Origin: a virus
Virus record (IMG/VR): IMGVR_UViG_3300031576_000231
Coordinates: 1 to 31,029 of that record
Reading direction: 5' to 3' (one strand)
Length of the DNA: 31,029 bases
Shown piece after piece: positions 8,280 through 16,602 of the stretch; position 1 is the first letter of the stretch; each line of letters starts with the position of its first letter. The notes under the pieces are model-generated. The model worked only from the letters and a program-made list of their open reading frames with translations. It searched no databases and had not been told where the DNA came from. The translations under genes and the position numbers were made by a program.

Positions 8280-8645
8280 ATGGCGCGCACATCGATCGTG
8301 ATTTTTACGGTTCTGCCTCGTGTGGCGAACGCGCTGAGCCCTGCGGGGTGGACCACGGCGGATGCGGCGAACGACTACGAGTGGGTCTGGCAGCCCGGCG
8401 ACGAGCTCTACATCTGCAACCTCACCGCGTCGTCTCCGACGTACACGGTGGTACGTCCTGATAACCAGTACGGGCGCGGAGCCGACTACACGTCGCCGGC
8501 GATCGGACTGAACGAGATGCGGGTCTTCCGGCCGCGCACGAGCGACGGATGGACGCAGACAGACGGAAAGATCCAGATCGACACCACCAGCAACGACCTG
8601 CGCTTCGCCGTGATTCGCAAGCAGCCGGCGGGGCCGGCGAACTAG
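8280..8645 (+). CDS. virion-associated paralogue 2 of 3
   Basis: This 121-residue protein is clearly related to the next gene: both contain AND-EWV, a D-L strand, a YGR/TGR turn, an aligned G-N-RV strand, and DGW/TGW followed by QTDGK, a D-T pair and AV-R-P at the end. It is predicted to be all-beta, with no signal peptide or membrane segment. A GGAGGGAAG ribosome site overlaps the end of paralogue 1. The function is unknown; a repeated structural component of head or tail surface is the simplest reading. Confidence 0.8.
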   Translation: MARTSIVIFTVLPRVANALSPAGWTTADAANDYEWVWQPGDELYICNLTASSPTYTVVRPDNQYGRGADYTSPAIGLNEMRVFRPRTSDGWTQTDGKIQIDTTSNDLRFAVIRKQPAGPAN

Positions 8646-8661
8646 CGGGAGACCACAACCG

Positions 8662-9021
8662 ATGGCACGCGTCGCAATCGCGATCTACCAGCTGAAGGGT
8701 TCGGTGAACCCTGCGAATCCAGGCGCCGACATCACGCTGACGGCGATCGACTCTACGAACGACCACGAGTGGGTGTTCCGAGAGAACGACAGCCTCTTGC
8801 TCGTGAACAACCTCGGCTCCGGCCAGGCCGTGACGCTCAAAGCTGTCGCAGACCCGACGGGTCGGATCGAGGATGCCGTCGTCACGACTGGCAACAACGC
8901 CTTCCGGGTCATCGGACCGCTGAAGTCCACCGGCTGGCTCCAGACGGACGGTAAGGTCTATCTAGACAGCACGGGTCTTTCCTCGTTCCTGCTCGCAGTG
9001 CTGCGTCCTCCGGCCAACTAG
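8662..9021 (+). CDS. virion-associated paralogue 3 of 3
   Basis: This 119-residue protein is the closest relative of the preceding gene, with STNDHEWVFRENDSLLLVN, TGRIEDAVVTTGNNAFRVIGP, TGWLQTDGKVYLDST and a closing LLAVLRPPAN. Its ATG sits in GGGAGACCAC-AACCG-ATGGC, a translation-start context nearly repeated at the tail tube gene (GGGAGACCAC-TCG-ATGGC). This suggests that the duplication included the upstream region or that the element is under selection. The function is unknown. Confidence 0.8.
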   Translation: MARVAIAIYQLKGSVNPANPGADITLTAIDSTNDHEWVFRENDSLLLVNNLGSGQAVTLKAVADPTGRIEDAVVTTGNNAFRVIGPLKSTGWLQTDGKVYLDSTGLSSFLLAVLRPPAN

Positions 9022-9054
9022 GTAACGACACCGACACCACAACTAACCGGACTC

Positions 9055-9087
9055 CGCGACGCCTGCTCGATGAGCGTGGCGTCCGCG
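9055..9087 (+). promoter_or_regulatory. hairpin upstream of tail tube gene
   Basis: In the 94-base gap before the tail tube gene, CGCGACGCC (9055-9063) pairs with GGCGTC-CGCG (9078-9087, one bulged C), and the loop contains a second stem GCTC-GAT-GAGC. It has no T-run, so it is not a standard terminator. It may protect or pause the transcript 5' of the abundant tail tube message. Confidence 0.5.
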
Positions 9088-9115
9088 TGTGTCCGCGCAC
9101 GAGGGAGACCACTCG

Positions 9116-9556
9116 ATGGCCACTTCCGCGATTCTCGCGAGAGGCACGAAACTACAACGCGAGACTTCGCCCGGGAGCGGGACGTTCACGGACATCCCCG
9201 AAGCGAAGGACATCTCCTGGCCGAACCCCACCTCGGCCGAGGTGGATGTCACGAACCAGGATTCGGCGGGTCGCGCCAAAGAGTTCTTGATCGGAGAGCA
9301 GGACTTCGGCGAGGTTTCGACGAACGGGAACTACATTCCGGCGAACACGGTGCTGGCGCAGCTCGTCACCGATCGCGACGCGAACCCGCCGACGCAGCGC
9401 ACGTACCGCGTGCTGCTGCCTGGCTCGGTGGCACCTGCGACCACATTCACCGCGTTCGTGTCAGGCTTCGATCGCAGCGCCGACGTGACCGGAGCGATCC
9501 AGTACGCGCTGCGACTGCGCGTCACTGGCCTGCCGGTCGAGGACGCATCGCCGTAG
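9116..9556 (+). CDS. major tail tube protein
   Basis: This 146-residue protein is expected to form the stacked rings of the tail tube. It lies directly before the G/GT chaperone pair and tape measure, the invariant position of tail tube genes. It begins MATSAILARGTKLQRET, followed by GSGTFTDIPEAKDISWPNP and TSAEVDVTNQDSAGRAKEF, the typical 'gt.......f..i......i.gp......i.vT..ds....e' start of siphovirus tube proteins, and ends in a beta-rich VSGFDRSADVTGAIQYALRL segment. The ATG at 9116 is chosen over one 27 bases upstream because GAGGGAGA lies 7-8 bases before it. Confidence 0.88.
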   Translation: MATSAILARGTKLQRETSPGSGTFTDIPEAKDISWPNPTSAEVDVTNQDSAGRAKEFLIGEQDFGEVSTNGNYIPANTVLAQLVTDRDANPPTQRTYRVLLPGSVAPATTFTAFVSGFDRSADVTGAIQYALRLRVTGLPVEDASP

Positions 9557-9566
9557 GCTTCACTTT

Positions 9567-9660
9567 CGGGTGCCGCTTGCAGCGCGTGGGCGGCACCCGT
9601 CTCGCACCCCGAGCGCGCGCCTCGGGGTGCCCTTACCGAACCCTTCTCGCGCGCGAAGGG
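9567..9660 (+). promoter_or_regulatory. three consecutive hairpins before gpG-like gene
   Basis: The gap between tube and chaperone genes is almost entirely structured. Hairpin 1 is CGGGTGCCGC/GCGGCACCCG (9567-9576 with 9590-9599). Hairpin 2 is GCACCCCGAG/CTCGGGGTGC (9604-9613 with 9621-9630). Hairpin 3 is CCCTTC/GAAGGG (9641-9646 with 9655-9660). The 3' arm of hairpin 3 is the only purine-rich ribosome site for the ATG at 9667, so folding should hide it. No T-run follows any of the hairpins. The arrangement would reduce chaperone translation relative to tube protein. Confidence 0.65.
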
Positions 9661-9666
9661 TGAGCC

Positions 9667-10179
9667 ATGCCGAAGCACAACGGTGGGTCGAACGTAGCGA
9701 CCCGGGAGGAGTTCCTCGCAGCATTCCGCGGCAACAAGGCGCTGAAGCGCGAGGAGCTCCACTTCGAGGATCTCGGCCTGCGCGTCCTGGTCTGGGAGCT
9801 CACCGGCCCGGAGCAGGTCGCCTACAAGCAGGCGATGACGGACCGGAAGCAGCGGATCCCGATCGGAGGCAAGCGGAAGCAGCTGCGCGAGATGGTGATC
9901 GAGTCCACGTTCGCCGATGCCACGCTCAAGCTCGTGGCCTGGTCGCTGAAGGACCCGAACGGGCGCGTGCAGTACACACCCGACGAGATCATCGAGGCGA
10001 ACATTCCGGCGAGCGTCTTCGACCGGATCGTCCGCAAGGCGCTCGAACTCTCGCGACTCGATGATGAGGATCTGGAAGAGGGAAAAGAGCCCTCCGAGCC
10101 GATTCGTACCGGCTCGGATGCTACGACCTCGCCTTCTCCCTCGGGTTCCGAACCCCAGAAGAGCTCGTCTCTCTCCTGA
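9667..10179 (+). CDS. tail assembly chaperone, gpG-like
   Basis: This 170-residue, 0-frame product corresponds to lambda gpG, which binds the tape measure during tail assembly. It contains ATREEFLAAFRGNKALKREELHFEDLGLRVLVWELTGPE, a common start for such chaperones, a basic middle (DRKQRIPIGGKRKQLREM), and an acidic stretch RLDDEDLEEGKE around the slip site. Codons 138-140 (positions 10078-10086) contain GGGAAAA in the frame required for -1 slippage. Ribosomes that do not slip add a 30-residue Ser/Pro-rich tail and stop at 10179. The start is ATG at 9667, with GAAGGG 6 bases upstream inside a hairpin. Confidence 0.88.
   Translation: MPKHNGGSNVATREEFLAAFRGNKALKREELHFEDLGLRVLVWELTGPEQVAYKQAMTDRKQRIPIGGKRKQLREMVIESTFADATLKLVAWSLKDPNGRVQYTPDEIIEANIPASVFDRIVRKALELSRLDDEDLEEGKEPSEPIRTGSDATTSPSPSGSEPQKSSSLS
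10080..10118 (+). promoter_or_regulatory. programmed -1 ribosomal frameshift site
   Basis: The heptamer GGGAAAA (10080-10086) lies in the correct phase (G GGA AAA). Six bases later a perfect 9-bp hairpin, TCCGAGCCG/CGGCTCGGA with an 8-base loop (10093-10101 with 10110-10118), follows at a classical stimulatory spacing. The -1 frame is open from 10068 and continues into the T-like gene. Confidence 0.9.
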
Positions 10180-10469
10180 CATCGTCGCAGGTGTCCGAGA
10201 TGCTGGCTGCCTGGTCGCTCTTCCCGCGCGGTGACGACCGAGCCGATTGGCGGGTAGCGTATCAGACGCATCAACTCCTCGCGACCTTGCAAGCGATGGC
10301 GGGAAACAAGCAGGAGCCCACGTCTACCGCGGATCTCTTGCTTGACTTCACGATTGGCGAGGAGTGCGATGAGGATGAGGAACCGAAGGCGTCTCACGAA
10401 GAGATCGACTACTCGGCCGCCGTCCTTCGCGCATGGACTACGTCTGCGCGCTCGAAGCTGAAGCACTAG
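10086..10469 (+). CDS. gpT-like domain made by -1 frameshift (GT fusion)
   Basis: Read from the slip site, this frame adds 127 residues to the first 140 of the G-like protein, giving a GT fusion of about 267 residues. The segment upstream of any start codon is clearly protein coding: GCYDLAFSLGFRTPEELVSL followed by LTSSQVSEMLAAWSLFPRGDDR, which matches the T-domain pattern of siphovirus chaperones (LT..Q...W.A.....P.G..R). A GTG at 10191 could give a separate 92-residue protein, but it would cut this conserved stretch, so fusion is the better model. In lambda, gpGT recruits tube subunits to the tape measure complex at a fixed ratio to gpG. The tape measure gene begins 4 bases after the stop. 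Confidence 0.87.
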   Translation, partial: RALRADSYRLGCYDLAFSLGFRTPEELVSLLTSSQVSEMLAAWSLFPRGDDRADWRVAYQTHQLLATLQAMAGNKQEPTSTADLLLDFTIGEECDEDEEPKASHEEIDYSAAVLRAWTTSARSKLKH

Positions 10470-10472
10470 CCG

Positions 10473-13400
10473 ATGGCAACCTCGATCGGTGATCTCTTCG
10501 CGCGCCTCACGCTCCAGTCTACGCAGTTTCAGAAGGAGCTGCGCGGCGCGTCGAAGCTCGTGGACCAGCAGGCGCGGTTCATGCGCCGTGCTCTTGCCGG
10601 CATCGGCGTCGGATTCACGCTGAGAGCCGTCATCGATGCGACGGTTGAGCAGGAGCGCGCGCTCAAGCTCACCGAGAATGCCATCCGCGCCACCGGCCGC
10701 ACGGGTCGGGTCAGTGCGCAGGAGCTCGCGAAGTTTGCGAGCGAGATGCAGCGGGCGACGACGTTCGCTGACGAGCAAGTTCTATCTATCTCCTCTCTAC
10801 TTCTGCGCTACCGCAACATCGGCGAGCAGATCCTGCCGCGCGCCACCAAGGCGATCCTCGACTTTGCAGCGGCGACCGGACGCGATGCCACGTCGGCCGT
10901 TTCGACGCTTGGGCGTGCGTTCAACGACCCAATCAAGGGGTTGACACTGCTGACGCGTGCAGGAGTGGCACTGACTCCTGCGGTGAGGGAGAACATCAAG
11001 GCGCTCACCGAGCAGGGCCGGATCTTCGAGGCACAGACCGCCCTGGCCGAGGGGTTGGAGGGCGCGTACAAGGGCGCGGCGGAGGCCGCGCGCGCGACCC
11101 TCGGCGGGGCGCTCACCGCGCTGAAGAATGCCTTCGGGGAGCTCCTCGAGCTGGATGCCCTCCCGGGCGTGCGTGTCGAGATCGAGGAGATCATCAAGCT
11201 CCTCGGGAGCAAAGAGTTCCGTAGCGCTGCCGACGAGATCGGCGGCGCTTTGGTTACCGCTTTCCGCACGCTCGCCGAAGTGGCACAGCTCGCCGGAGAG
11301 AACCTCCGAACAACCGGCGTCATCCTGGCGGCTCTCGTCGGCTTGCGTATTGCAGGTCCGATCGGCGCCGTCGCTGCGGCCTTCGCGGCACTCGCTGCCA
11401 GCGCACCGAGCGCAACTAAGGCATTGGAGGATGCGGAGCGCGCCTGGGCGCGGCTCGCGGCGGCGCGAGGTGGACCCGGGCAGGCCGCAGCTGCAGTGGC
11501 AGCACAGGCTGAACTCCTGGCGCTGGAGACACAGATCGAGAGCATCCGCGCGAGAGCGGCTGCGGCTGGCGGTCTGAGCGATTCAGGGCTGGCGAAAGTA
11601 GCCTCGCTCGAACGAGCGGTAGCCGTGATCCGCGCCGAGCTCGCGCTCTTGCCGCCCGCCTCTTCGGCTGCTGCCGCCGGTCTCGAGAACCTCGGAGAGA
11701 TCAGCGGTGACGCTGCGAAGGCGCTCGCCAAGACTGCGGAGGAGGCGCGGAAGGCGAAACTCTCGCTGAACGAGCTACTCGCCGGCATGGAGCAGGGAGC
11801 GGTGGCGGCGCAGAAGATGGCCGATGCGACTGAGATAGGCGCCTTCGCCGTGGACGCGCTCGAGCGCGAGGCGGTGGTCGCAGCGGCCGGGATGAGAGCT
11901 CTCGGCCTCGCGATCGAAGCGGGGCTTACCGGACCTGCGCTCCAAGAGGCAGTGGCAAACGCCGAGAGACTTGCCACGGAGATCCACGATCTCGAAAATC
12001 AGGCGAAGGCGAGCGCGAGCGCAGCGGAGGCTCTGGCAAAGACAGCAGATGACATCGCGGCCGACCAGGTAGAGGCAGCGGAGAAGAACGCAGAGGCGAT
12101 GGCCGAGCCGTTCCGCAACGCCTTCGAGGACATGCAGCGGACCTTCACCGATACCTTCGTGAGCATGCTCGATGGGAACTTGGACTCATGGAAGGACTTC
12201 TGGAGCTCTCTCAAGACGATCGCGCTGCGGATGATCGCGAACCTGCTCTCGACGACGCTATTCAAACGATTCGCCGGTGCCTTTGCCGGTAATCTCGCTC
12301 CAGGTGCAGACGGCAGTACGGCTACGGCAGGTGGCATCTTCGGCGGCATTGGCATCACTGACTCGGTAAAAAATGGCGTCGTCGCGGCGTTCAAGCAGCT
12401 CGGCGTGTTCCTGGGCGGCACGTTAGGAGGTCCTGCCGCAGCAGCCAACACGGGTAGCTCATTCGGCAGTTTCGCTGCCAGCACACTCGGTAACATCGGT
12501 ACGATCATCGCTGGCGCGTTCATCGGCCAGAAGCTCGTCGGAGCACTCAAGCTTGCGAACGACACGAAGCTGGAGAAGATCGGGCTACAGATCGGCTCAG
12601 CGCTCGGATCCATCGTAGGCTCCTACTACGGTCCAGTAGGCTCTGCGATCGGAGGATTCCTAGGCGGTTCCGCCGTGGTCGGTCAAGCTCAGGTCATCCA
12701 TCAGCTCAAGACTGGGAACAGGATCTTCGAGGCACCCAACCGACTCCAAGCGATCAACCGCGGTGCACAGATCGGCGGACCGATCGGCGCGATCGTCGGT
12801 GCCATCAGGTACAAGAAGCTCAAGACCAATCTCTCACTCGTGACGGGCCAGCGTCTCGAGGACCTCCCGGACCTGCTCGGTGGCACCTCCGCCATCGAGG
12901 GCGCGTTCGGCTTCATCGGAGCGACGGACAAAGGAAAAGCTTTCAAGCTCAAGCACATCGAGCCGATCATCCGTGCGATGGCTCGCTTCGATACCTCTCT
13001 AGCTCAATTCCTGTCCGAGTCTGAAATCGCGCTCGTCGCCGCGAGCGATGCGATCACGACGCAACAACACAAACATGTCAAGAACTCACTCGAACTCTAC
13101 CGCCGCCGCTCCGTCTCAGTACTCACCGCGCTAGGTATCCCTACGGATACGATCAGCGAGCTCGCTCAGGGTACGCCAGATGTCATGGTCGAGAAGATCG
13201 GCGCATTCCTGAACGAGCGGAAGGCGATCATCGATCTGGTTGAGGAGCTGCGGAACTTCGGCGAGGCGGCCACGGAGTCAGATCAGGCTCTAGAGCGGAT
13301 CTCCAAGACCTTCGATCAGATCAAGCTCGCGGCACCTGACTTCGGTATCGCGCTGGAAGACGCGACTCAACTCAAGGCAGAGGCGATCCGCCGTGTCGTG

Positions 13401-14153
13401 CAGGCATTGAACGACTCGATCTCAGATCAGATTCTCGCTCTGACCGATCCGATTGCGCTTCAGTTTCGCGAGCTTGAGCGTGTGCAGGAAGAGAGACTCA
13501 AGGAAGCCCGTGCCGCTGGAATCAACCTCGTCGAAGTGGAGCGCCTATCTGGGATAGAGCGTGCGGCTGTTCTCGAAGCTGCCTTCGAACCGCTCGATCA
13601 ACTACTCGATCAGATCCGGATCGGTGCCGGCATTCTACCAGGCGCGCAGGTCGCTGCGAATACCGAGGAGGCATTTCGCACGCTTGCTTCGCAGGTCTCG
13701 GCCGGCATCTTCGTCGATCCAGCCGAGCTGGCAACGTCTGCGCGTACCTTCCTCGATGCAAGCCGCGCGATCAACGCTAGTTCAGCGGCATTCTTCGATG
13801 ATCTTACGCTCGTGCAGCAGGTACTCGAGGCGGCGAAGCTGAACCTGCCTGGCTTCGCGAGCGGTGGATCGTTCCGCATCCCTGGCAGTGGGCGCGACAA
13901 CGTCGTTCCTCTCTTCCGCGTGTCTGGCGGCGAGACTGTCAGCGTTCGGCGCGGCGTGGACGGTAGCAGTGATGGAGGCGCTACGGCGGCCGAGCTGCGT
14001 GCCCTACGCCGCGACCTCGGCGAGCTCGTCGAGGTGACGCGCCGCAACCAATCTGAGCTGATCCGTCTCGCGCGGCGTACCGGGACTCCGTCGAGCGGCG
14101 GCACGCCAATGCCTGTTGTTGTCGTCGCCAGAGCGGGTCGTCGGGCGCGATGA
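10473..14153 (+). CDS. tail length tape measure protein
   Basis: This 1226-residue protein is the largest gene in the window. It sets tail length and probably forms the channel into the host. The N-terminus (DLFARLTLQSTQFQKELRG; RRALAGIGVGFTLRAVIDAT) and the FADEQVLSISSLLLRYRNIG region are typical of lambda-type tape measures. Residues about 300-550 are Ala/Glu-rich helix. A conserved DSWKDFWSSLKTIALRMIAN motif near residue 570 is followed by Gly/Ala-rich hydrophobic segments (about 640-745) able to insert in membranes. The C-terminal FASGGSFRIPGSGRDNVVPL motif near residue 1128 is shared by many tape measures. By the rough rule of 1.5 angstroms per residue the tail would be about 180 nm; this is an estimate, not a measurement. 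The stop overlaps the next start as ATGA. Confidence 0.93.
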   Translation: MATSIGDLFARLTLQSTQFQKELRGASKLVDQQARFMRRALAGIGVGFTLRAVIDATVEQERALKLTENAIRATGRTGRVSAQELAKFASEMQRATTFADEQVLSISSLLLRYRNIGEQILPRATKAILDFAAATGRDATSAVSTLGRAFNDPIKGLTLLTRAGVALTPAVRENIKALTEQGRIFEAQTALAEGLEGAYKGAAEAARATLGGALTALKNAFGELLELDALPGVRVEIEEIIKLLGSKEFRSAADEIGGALVTAFRTLAEVAQLAGENLRTTGVILAALVGLRIAGPIGAVAAAFAALAASAPSATKALEDAERAWARLAAARGGPGQAAAAVAAQAELLALETQIESIRARAAAAGGLSDSGLAKVASLERAVAVIRAELALLPPASSAAAAGLENLGEISGDAAKALAKTAEEARKAKLSLNELLAGMEQGAVAAQKMADATEIGAFAVDALEREAVVAAAGMRALGLAIEAGLTGPALQEAVANAERLATEIHDLENQAKASASAAEALAKTADDIAADQVEAAEKNAEAMAEPFRNAFEDMQRTFTDTFVSMLDGNLDSWKDFWSSLKTIALRMIANLLSTTLFKRFAGAFAGNLAPGADGSTATAGGIFGGIGITDSVKNGVVAAFKQLGVFLGGTLGGPAAAANTGSSFGSFAASTLGNIGTIIAGAFIGQKLVGALKLANDTKLEKIGLQIGSALGSIVGSYYGPVGSAIGGFLGGSAVVGQAQVIHQLKTGNRIFEAPNRLQAINRGAQIGGPIGAIVGAIRYKKLKTNLSLVTGQRLEDLPDLLGGTSAIEGAFGFIGATDKGKAFKLKHIEPIIRAMARFDTSLAQFLSESEIALVAASDAITTQQHKHVKNSLELYRRRSVSVLTALGIPTDTISELAQGTPDVMVEKIGAFLNERKAIIDLVEELRNFGEAATESDQALERISKTFDQIKLAAPDFGIALEDATQLKAEAIRRVVQALNDSISDQILALTDPIALQFRELERVQEERLKEARAAGINLVEVERLSGIERAAVLEAAFEPLDQLLDQIRIGAGILPGAQVAANTEEAFRTLASQVSAGIFVDPAELATSARTFLDASRAINASSAAFFDDLTLVQQVLEAAKLNLPGFASGGSFRIPGSGRDNVVPLFRVSGGETVSVRRGVDGSSDGGATAAELRALRRDLGELVEVTRRNQSELIRLARRTGTPSSGGTPMPVVVVARAGRRAR

Positions 14154-15772
14154 CGATCCCCGGCTGGTTCGGGAATGCGCGGCTACCTAGCCACACGATC
14201 CCAGAGTCTGACTCGCAGGCGACGGAGTCGATCGAGCAGCGGCTACTCCGAGACCCGGACGCGGATCTTGTTTTCCTGCTCGAGACCACGCCGAGTAGCG
14301 GCACCCCGCTACGCCTCTCAGACGTGGGCTACATCACTGCCGCCGGAGACACCCCGGCGAGCACGCCCTTTCCGGATCTGCTGCTCAACCCGTACAACGT
14401 CGAGATCTCGATCCCGACGCCGGATTCCGGCGCGGCGGTCGCTGATCTCGCCTTCGGCGTGCTTGAGCTCGAGAGCGGTGACGAGGATCTCGACGCGCGG
14501 CTCTCCGAGTCGTGGGAAGGACGCGAGGCGACGATCAAGGTTGGCGGCACCTACGACGTAGGGCTAGCTACGCAGACAACGCTCAGCTATGCGCAGTTCC
14601 CAACGGTGCAGCGCGGGACGATCCAGTCGGTAGGTTGGACCGACGGCAGGATTGTGCTCTCGCTGCGAGAGGTACTGCAGAAGCTCTCGGAGCCGATTCA
14701 GGCGAACACCTACTCTGGCGCCGGTGGGCTCAACGGTGGCGACGCGATCAAGGGCACGCGCAAGAAGCTCGCCTATGGGCCCGTCTTCAACTTCGAGCCG
14801 GTGCTAGTGGTTGCATCGACGCAAATCTACCAGTGGCACGACGGAGCAGTCGATGCCGTGACAGCGTTGCGAGATCGTGGCGTCGTGCTGATAAATGATG
14901 GAGACGTTAGCGACATCGTAGCCGCCGCCGCGCCACCCGGCGGTCACTACGTCACGCAAAACAGCGGTGGTTATCTGAAGCTCGGTGGAGTGCCGGACGG
15001 TCGTATTACACTCGACGGTCGCGGCGATAAGACGGGCGGCGTCTACGTTAGCACGACCGCGACGATCGCGAAGCGGCTGGCGACGCGCGTTGGGCTGGTA
15101 GATCCAGGCGATTTCGAGGGTGGGAGTTTCTCTGGATTCCCAGACACGTCGGAGATAGTCTACGTCCCGGACGACGGGGAGTCTGCGCTCGTCGGGATCG
15201 CGAATCTCATGGCCGGTATCTTCGGCTGGGTCTCGACGACACGCACCGGTCTTCTACGCATCGGCAAGTATTTGAACCAGGCCGCGAGCTCGCCAGCAGT
15301 GACGATCACCGACGACACGCTGGAGATGATCGAGGACGAGACGCAGCTACCGCCCGCGTGGCGCATCGAGGTAGAATACGCACGCAACTGGACGCCGCAG
15401 GATTCCGATGCCCTCTCCGATGTGCTGACGGTCGCAGAGCGCGAGCTCTACTCGGAGCCGAGTCGGCTCGAGATCAAGGAAGACGCAGCGATCAAGACGC
15501 TCCACAAGGATGCGAGAGTTGTCAGGATCATTGGCTACCAGACGACGCAGGCGAACGCGCTGGCGCTGGCCATCGAAGCCTTCAACGTGCTCTCGCAGCG
15601 GGCGCGGGTCTACCGCGCACGCGTCGAGCGCCAGATGTTCCAGCGCCAGCCTGGCGACGTAGTCGAGGTGGTGAGCTCTGACTCGGATCTGCCGGCCGGG
15701 CGCAACCTCTACCTCTTCTCGGTGGGCGAGGATGCTGCCGAGCGGTCAAACGACTGGGGGCTCTGGGGATGA
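14150..15772 (+). CDS. putative tail tip / hub protein
   Basis: This 540-residue protein directly follows the tape measure, where distal-tail or hub proteins are encoded. It has no signal peptide or membrane helix and is rich in beta strands. Visible segments are DADLVFLLETTPSSGTPLRLSDVGY near the start, GTRKKLAYGPVFNFEPVLV in the middle, VGIANLMAGIFGWVSTTRTGLLRIGKY, and a C-terminal RVYRARVERQMFQRQPGDVVEVVSS strand region. The last resembles barrel domains of tail hub proteins, but the match is too weak to name a family. It does not resemble lambda gpM, L, K, I or J. It is ATGA-coupled at both ends, indicating stoichiometric production with its neighbours. Confidence 0.7.
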   Translation: MTIPGWFGNARLPSHTIPESDSQATESIEQRLLRDPDADLVFLLETTPSSGTPLRLSDVGYITAAGDTPASTPFPDLLLNPYNVEISIPTPDSGAAVADLAFGVLELESGDEDLDARLSESWEGREATIKVGGTYDVGLATQTTLSYAQFPTVQRGTIQSVGWTDGRIVLSLREVLQKLSEPIQANTYSGAGGLNGGDAIKGTRKKLAYGPVFNFEPVLVVASTQIYQWHDGAVDAVTALRDRGVVLINDGDVSDIVAAAAPPGGHYVTQNSGGYLKLGGVPDGRITLDGRGDKTGGVYVSTTATIAKRLATRVGLVDPGDFEGGSFSGFPDTSEIVYVPDDGESALVGIANLMAGIFGWVSTTRTGLLRIGKYLNQAASSPAVTITDDTLEMIEDETQLPPAWRIEVEYARNWTPQDSDALSDVLTVAERELYSEPSRLEIKEDAAIKTLHKDARVVRIIGYQTTQANALALAIEAFNVLSQRARVYRARVERQMFQRQPGDVVEVVSSDSDLPAGRNLYLFSVGEDAAERSNDWGLWG

Positions 15773-16602
15773 CCTGCTCGCTCGCGACATTTCATGCTAG
15801 CGACGCTGTAACCGTATTCAGCGCCGATCAGGTATCTACGCTCCCGGCGACGAACCTACTGAAGCGCACCGTCTTCGATCGCTGGCGCACGCCTGGCACG
15901 ACCGGGCAGGTCACGTTCTCTAACGTCTCCGGCACTGTGTCGCAGATTGTCCTGCTCTACGCGAACGCGACCGCGGTCGGAACCGTGCGCGTCCGTGCAG
16001 GCACGAATACGACGACCGTAACAAGCGCGCCTAACTTCGATTCCGGTGCTCTTGACCATCAACCCGGTACGCGAGATTGGAGCACCTGGCCAAGAACGCA
16101 TTTCCTCCTCGATCTCTCGCAGAGTGTGACCAGGCCGGTCTGGCGGATCGATATCAATCAAGGCACTGGTAGCTATGAGGCGGCTCGGGTAGGACTCCTC
16201 GATCCCTATCGACCGAGCCGTGGGATCGACTGGGGCGACAGGATCATCCCGATCTCCGGCTCGCGACTACGACGGTCCCGCAACGGAACCGCGCATCCTG
16301 TGACTGGCGGTATCTGGCGAGAGGCAGAGCTCGTGCTCACGAGTGAGACCGAGGCGGAGTTCCTCGCGAGTTATGGCGATCTGCGCAGGCGCGTCGAAGC
16401 GCGGATTCCGTTGCTCTATTGCAAGCGTCCGCGTGCGGTTGAGATCGGTGCGCCAGTGGTAGGCGGCGGCCTCATGTACCGTGACGATAACCTGATGGAC
16501 GACTTGATCTATGGCTACCACCGAGATTTAGCGTACCCGGAGAACGACGAGCGGACAGTGCGGCGGCTCCGGCTCTCGATCGATGAGGCAGTCCACCCGT
16601 GA
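15769..16602 (+). CDS. putative tail tip protein, beta-sandwich type
   Basis: This 277-residue protein overlaps the preceding stop (ATGA) and the next start (GTGA). The first 160 residues are strand-rich, with GQVTFSNVSGTVSQIVLLYANAT and FLLDLSQSVTRPVWRIDINQG; a layout that places an aromatic or Arg pair after a long strand is common in discoidin/galactose-binding-like sandwiches. The second half (WREAELVLTSETEAEF; DLRRRVEARIPLLYCKRP) resembles baseplate-type 'W.W.v.l...t..e...' strands. It is probably a tail tip component associated with the preceding gene; no family is recognised with confidence. Confidence 0.65.
   Translation: MTCSLATFHASDAVTVFSADQVSTLPATNLLKRTVFDRWRTPGTTGQVTFSNVSGTVSQIVLLYANATAVGTVRVRAGTNTTTVTSAPNFDSGALDHQPGTRDWSTWPRTHFLLDLSQSVTRPVWRIDINQGTGSYEAARVGLLDPYRPSRGIDWGDRIIPISGSRLRRSRNGTAHPVTGGIWREAELVLTSETEAEFLASYGDLRRRVEARIPLLYCKRPRAVEIGAPVVGGGLMYRDDNLMDDLIYGYHRDLAYPENDERTVRRLRLSIDEAVHP

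Noticed and set aside
10191-10469. Independent 92-residue gene starting at GTG 10191
   Set aside because: Conserved T-domain sequence extends upstream in the same frame to the slip site at 10086, so a frameshift fusion explains it better than a separate start.
10808-11977. 389-codon open frame on the minus strand
   Set aside because: It is antisense to the Ala-rich helical part of the tape measure and consists of Ala/Ser runs produced by the complementary codons.
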